DNA from: Plantibacter flavus
GTDB lineage: Bacteria; Actinomycetota; Actinomycetes; Actinomycetales; Microbacteriaceae
DNA length: 64,000 nucleotides
Direction: 5' to 3'
Assembly (NCBI RefSeq): GCF_002024505.1
Contig: NZ_CP019402.1
Coordinates: 1,798,001-1,862,000, forward strand
The notes under the pieces are model-generated. The model did not search any database, was not told the DNA's origin, and saw nothing but the letters and a program-made list of their open reading frames with translations. Each line of letters begins with the position of its first letter. Positions within the stretch are counted from its first letter, which is position 1. The position numbers were made by a program, and so were the translations under genes. This document shows positions 56,511 through 64,000 of this stretch, in pieces.

Positions 56511-57065
56511 ATGACCGACACCCTGACGATTCCCGGCTACAAGGTTGGCACCTGGGAGGTCGACACCACGCACAGCGAGGTCGGCTTCAGCATCCGCCAC
56601 ATCATGGTCTCGAAGGTCAAGGGCAAGTTCGAGCGCTTCAACGCGACGTTCGTCACGCCGGAGAACCCCCTCGAGACGAAGGTCACCGCGTCCGCCGAGG
56701 TCGCATCGATCAACACGAACCAGCCCGACCGCGACGGTCACCTCCGCACCGGTGACTTCTTCGACGCCGAGACCTACCCGACGATCGACTTCGTCTCGAC
56801 CGGCGCCCGCGCCAAGGGCGACGACTTCCTCGTGGACGGCGACCTCACGATCAAGGGCGTGACCAAGCCCGTCACCTTCACCGTCGAGTTCGGCGGCTTC
56901 GCGACCGACCCCTACGGCAACTACAAGTTCGGCGCCACGGCGACCACCAAGATCAACCGCGAGGACTTCGGCCTCACCTACAACGCGGCGCTCGAGACCG
57001 GCGGCGTTCTGCTCGGCAACGACGTCACGATCACCATCGAACTGCAGGCCGCGCACCAGGCGTAG
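56511..57065 (+). CDS. YceI family lipid-binding protein
   Basis: 184 residues of the YceI lipocalin-like beta-barrel (WEVDTTHSEVGFSIRHIMVSKVKGKF; SAEVASINTNQPDRDGHLRTGDFFDAETYPTIDF). The family binds polyprenyl chains or amphiphiles. No signal peptide is seen, so this form is probably cytoplasmic. GGAG stands before the ATG at 56511. A possible oxidative-stress promoter and a strong terminator make it a single-gene unit. Its prenyl-binding tendency is interesting so near a prenyltransferase, but there is no direct link. Confidence 0.93.
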   Translation: MTDTLTIPGYKVGTWEVDTTHSEVGFSIRHIMVSKVKGKFERFNATFVTPENPLETKVTASAEVASINTNQPDRDGHLRTGDFFDAETYPTIDFVSTGARAKGDDFLVDGDLTIKGVTKPVTFTVEFGGFATDPYGNYKFGATATTKINREDFGLTYNAALETGGVLLGNDVTITIELQAAHQA

Positions 57066-57077
57066 TCCCAGGACGTC

Positions 57078-57112
57078 GAAGGGCCGGTGGAGCTTCGCTC
57101 CGCCGGCCCTTC
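57078..57112. terminator. Terminator between yceI and FUSC gene
   Basis: 15-position stem with one G-T wobble (57078-57092 with 57098-57112, arm start GAAGGGCCGG) around a CTTCG loop; serves both convergent genes. Confidence 0.85.
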
Positions 57113-57127
57113 GTGTATCCGGCCGAC

Positions 57128-58168
57128 TCAGGTCGGTTCGCCGACGATCTCGTCGCGTACGCGGCGGAGGTCCTCCATGAGCGATCCGATCAGGATCCAG
57201 TGCTGGGGGTGCGGGCGGGCGATCACGAGGGGAGCGGTCAGCGCCGGGATCTCCGCGGTCTCGGTCGGTGGCTCGTCGGACGTGGCACGATCGTTCACGA
57301 GCAGCCTGAGATCGTGGGCCGCTCGCGTCAGCTCGACGGCGATGTCCGCCACCGTCGGCTCCTCGTGCAGGGTCGGGTCGTCGTGGTCGTGCACCGATCG
57401 CGCCATGCCGAGGGTCCTCGTGACCACCGGCTCCAGTCGACGCAGCAGCAGGCGCTGACGGTCGAGCTCGTCGCGGTGCCTCGATCGACGAGGGTTGAGC
57501 AGCAGGCTGTCATCGCCTTCCTTCACCGCGGCGATCGCCCGGTCTCGCAGGGGCTTCAGCGCGCGGGCCTCCTGGAGCAGCGCCACCAGCTCCGCGTCCG
57601 AGTTCGCGCGCGTGAGTGAGGTGGCGAGATGGTCCAGGGTGTCGGCGCACGCGAGCGCGAGGGCGGTCACCGCCGCCTTCGCGGGAGCGAGGAGGACCGG
57701 TGCGACGAGGACGACGTTGACGAGCAGCCCGATGCCCGCACCGAGCACGGTCTCGACGATCCGCGCGACCGCGTAGTCCGGGGTCGCAGCGCCGATCGAC
57801 AGCACGAGCATCGCACTGATCGGGATCTGGTTCGCGGATCCGGGCCCGAGGCGGAGGACCCATCCGAGCAGGATGGAGATGACGATGGCCAGGAGCACGA
57901 TCCAGGCGGAGTGTCCGAAGACGATCCCGATGGCCGTCGCGAGGATGACGCCGGTGATGACCCCGAGGCTGCGCTCGAGCGCCTTCCCGAACGACTGGTT
58001 GACGCTCGGCTGCACCACGAGGATGGCCGCGATGGCGGCGAAGACCGGGAGCTGGCCCGGGATGATCGTGATCGCGACGATCCAGGACGCGATGGCGGCC
58101 AGCGCCGTCTTCAGCACCTGGAGCAGGGGCAGGCGCGATCTGGTGCGCAGGACGGGGACGACGGACAT
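57128..58168 (-). CDS. FUSC / aromatic acid exporter family membrane protein
   Basis: 346 residues. Five to six hydrophobic helices fill residues 15-165 (VLKTALAAIASWIVAITII; LGVITGVILATAIGIVFG and so on), with the conserved PVFAAIAAILVVQPSVNQSF stretch. The C-terminal half is a soluble, helical, charged domain. Family members export aromatic acids or other small compounds. ATG 58168 is chosen because MSVVPVLRTRSRLPLLQ directly precedes the first helix. It lies eight bases after the App1 gene, so the two are co-transcribed. Confidence 0.85.
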   Translation of the reverse strand: MSVVPVLRTRSRLPLLQVLKTALAAIASWIVAITIIPGQLPVFAAIAAILVVQPSVNQSFGKALERSLGVITGVILATAIGIVFGHSAWIVLLAIVISILLGWVLRLGPGSANQIPISAMLVLSIGAATPDYAVARIVETVLGAGIGLLVNVVLVAPVLLAPAKAAVTALALACADTLDHLATSLTRANSDAELVALLQEARALKPLRDRAIAAVKEGDDSLLLNPRRSRHRDELDRQRLLLRRLEPVVTRTLGMARSVHDHDDPTLHEEPTVADIAVELTRAAHDLRLLVNDRATSDEPPTETAEIPALTAPLVIARPHPQHWILIGSLMEDLRRVRDEIVGEPT

Positions 58169-58176
58169 CGGTGCCG

Positions 58177-59214
58177 TCAGAGCTTGTCGTGGAGCTGGTC
58201 GAGCAGTTCTGCACCGTTCCCCGCGTAGACCCAAGGGGCGCCCGCGTGCTGGGTGCCGACCTTCGAGCGTCCACCGGCGAGCACCGCTTCACCGGGGGAG
58301 AGCTGACGGATCGCCACGGCGGCGACGCGGTCGGGGTGGCGTTCCTCGAAGCTCCGGTAGAGGGCCTCGTCGTGCTGTCCGTCGTCGCCCACGAGCAGCC
58401 ACCGCAGACGAGGGAAGTCCTCGGCGAACCGGTCGAGGTTGTTGCGCTTGTGCTCGCGACCGCTGCGGAAGAACCGGTCGTGCGTCGGACCCCAGTCGGT
58501 GAGGAGGAGGGCGCCGGCCGGGTAGAGGTTGCGGGAGAGGAACCGGGTGAGCGTCGGCGCGACGTTCCAGGCGCCGGTGGAGAGGTAGATGATCGGCGAA
58601 CCGGGGTGCTCACGCGCCGTGCGCTCGAGGAAGACCGCCATACCTGGTACCGGTGTCCTGGCGTGCTCGTCGAGGACGAAGGTGTTCCAGGCCGCGACGA
58701 GCGGGCGGGGGAGCGCCGTCACCATCACCGTGTCGTCGATGTCGGAAACGATGCCGAACTCGATGTCGTCGGCGACGATGAAGACCGGCGCTTCGACCGG
58801 GTCGCTGCCCTCCGAGCTCAGTCTGAGGGTGTGCCAGCCTGGGGTGAGCGAGACCTGGACCACCGCGTCGACCACGCCGCCTCGGTCGCCCGTGACCGTG
58901 TGACGCTGCCCGTCGACCTCCACCTCGACCGTCGGGTCGGCGATGCTCAGCGCGAAGAAGCTCTTCCAGCCGCGCACCTTCTGCTGCGGTTGGACGGTGG
59001 TCTTACCCGGTTCCGCCAGGACGACCCTGGCCAGGACACGGATCCAGGACGTCGATCCGTAGCCGGTGAAGGGGATGACCGCCGCCTCGCGTCCGTGCCG
59101 CCTCGCACGACGCTGGCGGCGCAACTGGACGGCGTCCTCCATCCGTGCGGCGAAGTGCCGGATCTGCTCGGCGGCGTCGGAGGAGGCCGTTGGACGATCG
59201 TCGGATGCCTTCAC
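58177..59214 (-). CDS. App1-like phosphatidate phosphatase domain protein (DUF2183)
   Basis: 345 residues. The HAD-like catalytic motif DIDDTV (about residue 162, in VSDIDDTVMV) and later LSTGAWNV, KRNNLDRF and LVGDDGQHDEALY match the App1 Mg-dependent phosphatase family, known in yeast for phosphatidate. The bacterial substrate is unproven. It starts at GTG 59214; a CAGACT six bases before could be a weak leaderless -10. The order DedA, App1, FUSC on one strand suggests a membrane-lipid or envelope role. Confidence 0.88.
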   Translation of the reverse strand: MKASDDRPTASSDAAEQIRHFAARMEDAVQLRRQRRARRHGREAAVIPFTGYGSTSWIRVLARVVLAEPGKTTVQPQQKVRGWKSFFALSIADPTVEVEVDGQRHTVTGDRGGVVDAVVQVSLTPGWHTLRLSSEGSDPVEAPVFIVADDIEFGIVSDIDDTVMVTALPRPLVAAWNTFVLDEHARTPVPGMAVFLERTAREHPGSPIIYLSTGAWNVAPTLTRFLSRNLYPAGALLLTDWGPTHDRFFRSGREHKRNNLDRFAEDFPRLRWLLVGDDGQHDEALYRSFEERHPDRVAAVAIRQLSPGEAVLAGGRSKVGTQHAGAPWVYAGNGAELLDQLHDKL

Positions 59215-59275
59215 CCGTTCAGTCTGTCATGCCGGTGCGTCCGGCCCGCCGTCTCGCGGCGATGACGGTCGTCTG

Positions 59276-59956
59276 CTACTGGGGCGTCGAGTCGTCGTCG
59301 GGTGGTGTCGCGTCCTCCTGGGCCAGCATGTGTCGCTCCTCGCTCCGCTGGAGGAGTCGCTTCACGACGAGGACCACGACGGCGAAGACGACGATGATGC
59401 CGACGAAGACGTAGCCCGCCCAATGGAGTCGGTCCGACAGCTCGCGATAGCTGCCCGCGGCCAGTGCGCCGACGGAGACGTAGGCCGAGGACCAGATGAC
59501 GCAGGCGGGCAGCGTCCAGGAGATGAAGCGTCGGTAGCTCATCGTGCTCATCCCGACCGTGAGAGGGATCAGCGAGTGCAGGACCGGGAGGAACCGCGAG
59601 ATGAAGACGGCGATGCCGCCCCGCCGGTCGAGATAGCGCTCGGCCCGGGCCCAGTGCCGCTCGCCGATCCGGCGGCCGAGTCTGCTGGCACGGATGCGCG
59701 GGCCGAACCAGCGGCCGAGCGCGAAGCCCACCGACTCACCGATGAGCGCGCCGGTGATGACGGCCAGGATCATCGAGATCCACTGGACGGGTCCGACGAC
59801 GGCGGTGCTGGCGACGATGACGACCGTGTCGCCCGGGACGACGAGGCCGACGAGGACCGAGGTCTCGAGCATGATGCCGACGCCGGCGAGGATCGTGCGC
59901 GTCACGGGGTCGACGCTCTGCACCAGGTCGAGCAGCCAGCCGAGCACGTCGTTCAC
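59276..59956 (-). CDS. DedA family membrane protein
   Basis: 226 residues, about five helices, with the DedA motifs ETSVLVGLVVPGDTVVIVAS, GALIGESVGFALGRWFGPRI and FISRFLPVLHSLIPLTVGMSTMSYRRF. Relatives flip undecaprenyl phosphate or other phospholipids and use the proton motive force. The C-terminus is acidic. It starts at GTG 59956. Confidence 0.93.
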   Translation of the reverse strand: MNDVLGWLLDLVQSVDPVTRTILAGVGIMLETSVLVGLVVPGDTVVIVASTAVVGPVQWISMILAVITGALIGESVGFALGRWFGPRIRASRLGRRIGERHWARAERYLDRRGGIAVFISRFLPVLHSLIPLTVGMSTMSYRRFISWTLPACVIWSSAYVSVGALAAGSYRELSDRLHWAGYVFVGIIVVFAVVVLVVKRLLQRSEERHMLAQEDATPPDDDSTPQ

Positions 59957-59963
59957 GGCTCAG

Positions 59964-59969
59964 AGCCTA
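59964..59969 (-). promoter_or_regulatory. -10 element, leaderless start of dedA-like gene
   Basis: Reverse-strand TAGGCT seven bases before the GTG at 59956. Confidence 0.5.
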
Positions 59970-60022
59970 CTGCCGCGGTTGTGGGAGCGGCTCGGAAACG
60001 CCTGTTAGGACACCCTTGGATG

Positions 60023-60037
60023 TGTGGTCTGACCACA
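60023..60037 (+). promoter_or_regulatory. Palindromic operator TGTGGTC-T-GACCACA at cydA promoter
   Basis: A perfect seven-base inverted repeat with a one-base centre. The core TGGTCTGACCA resembles sites of FadR-type GntR regulators (for example LldR). It covers the likely -35 of cydA, pointing to repression. The regulator is not in this window. Confidence 0.55.
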
Positions 60038-60057
60038 GGCGTGAAGTCCTGTACCAT
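60030..60057 (+). promoter_or_regulatory. Candidate cydA promoter
   Basis: TGACCA (60030-60035) and TACCAT (60052-60057) with a 16-base spacer; the -35 lies within the palindrome. The transcript would start near 60064. Confidence 0.5.
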
Positions 60058-60157
60058 TGATCTCGACGACATGGATCGAAGCCACGGGGATGACCACCCC
60101 GATCGGGCCGCACCTGCGCCGCCTTCCCTGGATGCCGCGAAAAATGGAGTGTTCATC

Positions 60158-61579
60158 GTGAACGACCTTCTCGACCCGCTACTGCTGTCCCGATGGCAGT
60201 TCGGCCTCACCACCGTCTACCACTTCATCTTCGTACCGCTCACCATCGGCATGGCGGTGACGGTCGCAGGGTTCCAGACCGCCTGGGTCCGGACCGGCAA
60301 GCTGCACTACCTGCAGCTCACCCGATTCTTCGGGAAGATCTTCCTCATCAACTTCGCCATGGGCGTCGTGACGGGCATCGTCCAGGAGTTCCAGTTCGGC
60401 ATGAACTGGTCCACCTACTCCAGGTTCGTCGGCGACGTCTTCGGCGCACCGCTGGCACTCGAGGGCCTGCTCGCCTTCTTCCTCGAGGCGACGTTCATCG
60501 GGCTCTGGATCTTCGGCTGGGACAAGCTGTCACCGAAGCTCCACCTCGCCACCATCTGGATCGTGGCGCTCGGCACCGTACTCTCGGCCTACTTCATCAT
60601 CGCGGCGAACGCCTTCATGCAGAACCCGGTCGCCTTCCGGATCAACGAGGAGCGCGGTCGCGCCGAGCTCACGAACATCTGGGAGCTGCTGACCAACAAG
60701 GTCGCCCTGGCAGCCTTCCCGCACACGATCTTCGCGTGCTTCATGGTCTCCGCAGCCGTCATCATCACCGCTGCGGCCTGGCACCTCGCCCGGGGCCAGC
60801 ACGTCGAGGCGATGCGCCCGGCGCTCAAGGTCGGAGCGTGGAGCATGCTCCTCGCGGGCGGTGCCACCATGCTCGCCGGCGACCAGCTCAGCCTCGCCAT
60901 GGTCGAGACCCAGCCGATGAAGATGGCGGCTGCGGAGGCGATGTACAACACGGCGAGCGGTGCCGACGCCTCGTTCTCGATCTTCACCCTCGGCACGCCC
61001 GACGGCGTCCACGAGCTCTTCTCGATCCGTATCCCGTACCTCCTGTCGTTCCTCTCGACCCACACCTTCGACGGCACGGTGGAGGGCATCAACGACCTGC
61101 AGGCGCAGTACACCCAGCTCTACGGTCCGGGCGACTACTCGCCCGTCATCTGGGTCACCTACTGGGCGTTCCGCTGGATGATCGGTCTCGGCCTCGCCTC
61201 GATGCTCGTCGCGGCCGCCGGTCTCTGGTTCACCCGCAAGGGCCGCGAGCCGAAGCGCTGGATGTGGCGCGTTGCGGTCTGGGCCGTCCCGATGCCGTTC
61301 CTCGCCATGACCATGGGTTGGGTCTTCACCGAGATGGGCCGCCAGCCGTGGATCGTCTTCAGCCTGTTGAAGACGGAGGACGCGGTCTCGCCGAACACCA
61401 CCGGCCTCGACGTCCTGATCTCGTTGATCGCCTTCACCGTCGTCTACGGATCGCTGCTGGTCGTCGAGTTCGGCCTCCTGAAGAAGACGATCAAGGCCGG
61501 GCCCGACCCGATCGAGCTGTCCGAACCCGACGAGGACGGCGTGCAGAAGCCCGCCGCCCCCGCGACCACGGTCTACTAG
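60158..61579 (+). CDS. cydA: Cytochrome bd ubiquinol/menaquinol oxidase subunit I
   Basis: 473 residues, nine helices. The high-spin haem ligand is H22 in TTVYHFIFVP (His19 of E. coli CydA). The conserved FEQFGMNW-like text reads QEFQFGMNWSTYSRFVGDVFGAPLALEG, and the GRQPW motif lies near 390. The Q loop is short, as in most actinobacteria. It oxidises menaquinol and reduces oxygen with high affinity. GTG 60158 is chosen for GGAG eight bases before; an in-frame ATG at 60071 would add 29 residues of hydrophilic text and is less likely. Confidence 0.96.
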   Translation: MNDLLDPLLLSRWQFGLTTVYHFIFVPLTIGMAVTVAGFQTAWVRTGKLHYLQLTRFFGKIFLINFAMGVVTGIVQEFQFGMNWSTYSRFVGDVFGAPLALEGLLAFFLEATFIGLWIFGWDKLSPKLHLATIWIVALGTVLSAYFIIAANAFMQNPVAFRINEERGRAELTNIWELLTNKVALAAFPHTIFACFMVSAAVIITAAAWHLARGQHVEAMRPALKVGAWSMLLAGGATMLAGDQLSLAMVETQPMKMAAAEAMYNTASGADASFSIFTLGTPDGVHELFSIRIPYLLSFLSTHTFDGTVEGINDLQAQYTQLYGPGDYSPVIWVTYWAFRWMIGLGLASMLVAAAGLWFTRKGREPKRWMWRVAVWAVPMPFLAMTMGWVFTEMGRQPWIVFSLLKTEDAVSPNTTGLDVLISLIAFTVVYGSLLVVEFGLLKKTIKAGPDPIELSEPDEDGVQKPAAPATTVY

Positions 61580-61588
61580 GAGCGCATC

Positions 61589-62593
61589 ATGGACCTCACG
61601 ATTCTCTGGTTCTGGATCATCGCCGCACTGTTCGTCGGCTACTTCGTCCTCGACGGCTTCGACTTCGGCGTCGGCATGACGATCCCCTTCCTCGGGAAGG
61701 ACGAGACCGACCGCCGGATGCTCATCAACACCATCGGGCCGGTCTGGGACCTCAACGAGACCTGGCTGATCGTCGCCGGTGCGAGCCTCTTCGCCGCCTT
61801 CCCCGAGTGGTACGCGACCCTGTTCAGCGGCTTCTACCTCCCGCTGCTGTTCATCCTGCTCGCGCTCATCATCAGAGGGGTGTCGTTCGAGTACCGGCAC
61901 CAGCGGCCGGAAGCCTCCTGGAAACGGCGCTTCGACCTCATGATCATCGTCGGCTCGGCCCTGCCGGCCTTCCTCTGGGGCGTCGCCTTCGCGAACATCG
62001 TCCAGGGCGTCCCGCTCGACGCCGACCACAATTTCACCGGCACGCTCTTCACCCTGCTCAACCCGTACGGCATCCTCGGTGGTCTCACGACGCTCGTGCT
62101 CTTCTTCGCCCACGGAGCCGTGTTCGCCTCGCTGAAGACCGAGGGCGACATCCGCGAGCGCGCCCGCCGCCTCGCGAGCCGTGCCGGGCTTGTCGCGATC
62201 CTCCTCGCGGCGTCGTTCCTCGGCTGGACCGTCCTCGCGCACTTCTCGCTCCCGGTGCTGATCCTCGCCGCCATCGCCGCGGTCTCGCTCATCAGCGCCT
62301 GGTTCGCGAACAGCCGAGGGCTGGAGGGCCGTGCGTTCGCGCTCATGGCCGTGACCGTCGCGGCGGCCGTGCTCACCCTGTTCACCGCGCTCTTCCCAGC
62401 GGTGATGCCGGCGAGCAACGACCCGGCGAACAGCCTGACGATCGCGAACGCCTCCTCGACCGAGTACACCCTCACGGTGATGTCGTGGACCGCCCTGATC
62501 TTCCTGCCGCTGATCCTCGCCTACCAGGGATGGACGTACTGGGTGTTCCGCAAGCGCATCACGCGGAAGCACATCGAAGCCGCCGCGCACTAA
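61589..62593 (+). CDS. cydB: Cytochrome bd oxidase subunit II
   Basis: 334 residues with eight or nine helices. It begins MDLTILWFWIIAALFVGYFVLDGFDFGVGM, the CydB signature, with the following IGPVWDLNETWLI. It forms the oxidase with CydA. AGGAG precedes the ATG, nine bases after cydA. Its stop TAA overlaps the cydD -10. Confidence 0.97.
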   Translation: MDLTILWFWIIAALFVGYFVLDGFDFGVGMTIPFLGKDETDRRMLINTIGPVWDLNETWLIVAGASLFAAFPEWYATLFSGFYLPLLFILLALIIRGVSFEYRHQRPEASWKRRFDLMIIVGSALPAFLWGVAFANIVQGVPLDADHNFTGTLFTLLNPYGILGGLTTLVLFFAHGAVFASLKTEGDIRERARRLASRAGLVAILLAASFLGWTVLAHFSLPVLILAAIAAVSLISAWFANSRGLEGRAFALMAVTVAAAVLTLFTALFPAVMPASNDPANSLTIANASSTEYTLTVMSWTALIFLPLILAYQGWTYWVFRKRITRKHIEAAAH

Positions 62594-62596
62594 CCT
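62591..62596 (+). promoter_or_regulatory. -10 element of cydD, overlapping cydB stop
   Basis: TAACCT begins with the cydB stop codon and ends six bases before the cydD GTG, so cydD can be made from its own leaderless transcript. Confidence 0.45.
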
Positions 62597-62602
62597 GTCA
62601 TC

Positions 62603-64000
62603 GTGCGCCCCCTCGATCCGCGACTGCTCCGCTATGCCCGCGGAGCCCGGTCGGTCCTCGGACTCGGCGCGGTCATCGCGCTCGTCCAGACCGCCTGCAC
62701 GCTCGGGTTCGCCTGGTTCGTCGCCCAGCTCGTGTCCCGGTCGATCGCGGGGGATCCGGTCGAGGAGCTCCTGCCGTCGCTCTGGCTGCTGATCGGCATC
62801 GTGGTGCTGCGTGCCGGGACCGTCCTGGCATCCGACTCGGTGAACGCCCGTGGCTCCGCGATCGTCCGCAGTCAGTTGCGGCGGGCCCTCGCGGGTGCGT
62901 TCGAGACGCTCGGGCCGGGGTGGGTCTCGCGTCGGAACTCCGCCGCACTGACGACCGTGGCGGGCCGCGGGCTCGACGCCCTGGACGCGTACTTCGGTCG
63001 CTATGTCCCGCAGCTCATCCTCACGGCGATCGCCATGCCGATCATCGCGGCGGTGATCTTCGTCCAGGACCCGCTCAGCGGCATCACGGTGATCGTGACG
63101 CTCCCGCTCATCCCCGTCTTCATGATCCTCATCGGATTCGCGACCCAGGCGGTGCAGCGGCGCCAGTGGGAGACCCTGGCCCACCTGTCGCGCGGGTTCC
63201 TGGAGCTCGTCGCGGGCATGGCGACCCTCAAGCTGTTCGGACGGCAGCACCGGCAGGTGCAGCGGATCCGGACCGTCACCGAGGAGTACCGCGTCGAGAC
63301 GATGAAGGTCCTGCGGTTCTCGTTCGTGAGCGGCTTCGCCCTCGAGCTGCTGTCGAGTCTCGCGGTCGCCGTGGTCGCGGTCGGCATCGGCCTGCGGCTC
63401 CTCGACGGCTCGCTCCTCCTCGGAACCGGGCTCTTCGTGCTGATCCTGGCCCCGGAGGCCTTCCTGCCACTGCGGAACGTCGGTGCGAACTACCACGCGG
63501 CCGCGGAGGGCGTCACCGCCGCCGACGAGGTCTTCGAGATCCTCGACGAAGCGAAGGCCGTGCGCGAATCGCCGTCGGCTCCTGATCAGGTCGGCGATTC
63601 TGCAACGGTCGGCGACTCCGCTCGCCCGACGTCTGGCCTGGTACTCGACGGTCTCGGCGTGCAGTACGACGAGCTGCGGGTGCTGGACGGCCTCGACGCG
63701 ACGTTCCCGGCCGGCGTGTTGACGGCTGTCGTCGGCGCCAGCGGAGCCGGGAAGACGAGCATGGCGTCCGCGATCCTCGGATTCGTGGACGCCACCGGAT
63801 CGATCCTGCACGACGGCGGACGCGTGCCGCCCACGCCCGGCGGACGACGCTGGCTGTCGTGGGCGCCGCAGCGTCCGGTCCTCATCGCCGGGACGGTCGG
63901 CAGCAACGTCGCGCTGGGCGACGGCGCCCCTGACGAGGCGCTCATCGTCGAGGCGTTGTCGGCACTCGGGCTGTCCGCGCTGCCGCTCGGACACCCCATC
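62603..64000 (+). CDS. cydD: Thiol-reductant ABC exporter CydD subunit, 3' end outside window
   Basis: 466 codons of an ABC exporter cut by the right edge. The N-terminal membrane domain has about six helices (ALVQTACTLGFAWFVAQLV and onward) and the text LLELVAGMATLKLFGRQ, typical of CydD. The ATPase domain begins near 345; Walker A is GASGAGKT at about 379, and the Q-loop text APQRPVLIAGTV is present. The signature and Walker B lie beyond the edge. CydDC exports cysteine or glutathione-like thiols (probably mycothiol-related here) and is needed for bd oxidase assembly. It starts at GTG 62603. Confidence 0.94.
   Translation, partial: MRPLDPRLLRYARGARSVLGLGAVIALVQTACTLGFAWFVAQLVSRSIAGDPVEELLPSLWLLIGIVVLRAGTVLASDSVNARGSAIVRSQLRRALAGAFETLGPGWVSRRNSAALTTVAGRGLDALDAYFGRYVPQLILTAIAMPIIAAVIFVQDPLSGITVIVTLPLIPVFMILIGFATQAVQRRQWETLAHLSRGFLELVAGMATLKLFGRQHRQVQRIRTVTEEYRVETMKVLRFSFVSGFALELLSSLAVAVVAVGIGLRLLDGSLLLGTGLFVLILAPEAFLPLRNVGANYHAAAEGVTAADEVFEILDEAKAVRESPSAPDQVGDSATVGDSARPTSGLVLDGLGVQYDELRVLDGLDATFPAGVLTAVVGASGAGKTSMASAILGFVDATGSILHDGGRVPPTPGGRRWLSWAPQRPVLIAGTVGSNVALGDGAPDEALIVEALSALGLSALPLGHPI

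Noticed and set aside
60530..63994. An 1154-codon open frame on the - strand under cydA, cydB and cydD
   Set aside because: Low-complexity acidic/basic product with no recognisable domain, antisense to well-conserved genes.

Overview
The window is GC-rich with dense actinobacterial coding. Many genes start with GTG. About a dozen have a TAnnnT hexamer only 5-7 bases before the start codon, the signature of leaderless mRNAs. The DUF222/HNH gene, the ClpP1-ClpP2 pair, a mycothiol-linked nitroreductase-like protein and the overall gene order point to the family Microbacteriaceae (Actinomycetota). That assignment is inference from content; no rRNA is present.

Most of the window follows the order known from the Mycobacterium tuberculosis Rv2467-Rv2420c backbone: pepN, DsbA-like, rpiB, nei (1.6-6.5 kb); tig, clpP1, clpP2, clpX (11.9-16.8 kb); valS (19.6-22.2 kb); ileS, folC, DUF4233, ndk (30.7-36.3 kb); rne, rplU, rpmA, obg, proB, proA, nadD, rsfS (37.3-47.3 kb). 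Lineage-specific blocks lie between these: an amidohydrolase, Dps and a carbonic-anhydrase-like protein; a DUF222/HNH gene bracketed by repeats (9.7-11.4 kb) beside tRNA-Gly and tRNA-Pro; an M3 peptidase; an O-acyltransferase; and a four-gene peptide-type ABC importer facing a TetR regulator (24.5-30.5 kb).

From 47.4 kb on the content is more accessory: tRNA-Ala, an aldo/keto reductase, an MFS exporter, then a compact type III polyketide synthase - methyltransferase - flavin monooxygenase operon with a divergent UbiA prenyltransferase (50.0-53.9 kb). Next come envelope genes (secreted lytic transglycosylase, GH3 lipoprotein, YceI, FUSC, App1, DedA) and a cytochrome bd oxidase operon cydA-cydB-cydD cut by the right edge. 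The left edge cuts a NarL-type response regulator paired with its kinase.

Regulatory sites visible in the sequence are a translational T-box before ileS, a candidate ClgR site before clpP1, a SigR/SigH-like promoter before yceI, a palindromic operator over the cydA promoter, long leaders before rne and rplU, and a set of strong GC-rich hairpin terminators. One conserved gene, the TPR protein upstream of clpP1, is broken by a single-base frameshift in a G run. The most original unit is the srsABC-like resorcinolic-lipid operon with an added prenyltransferase.
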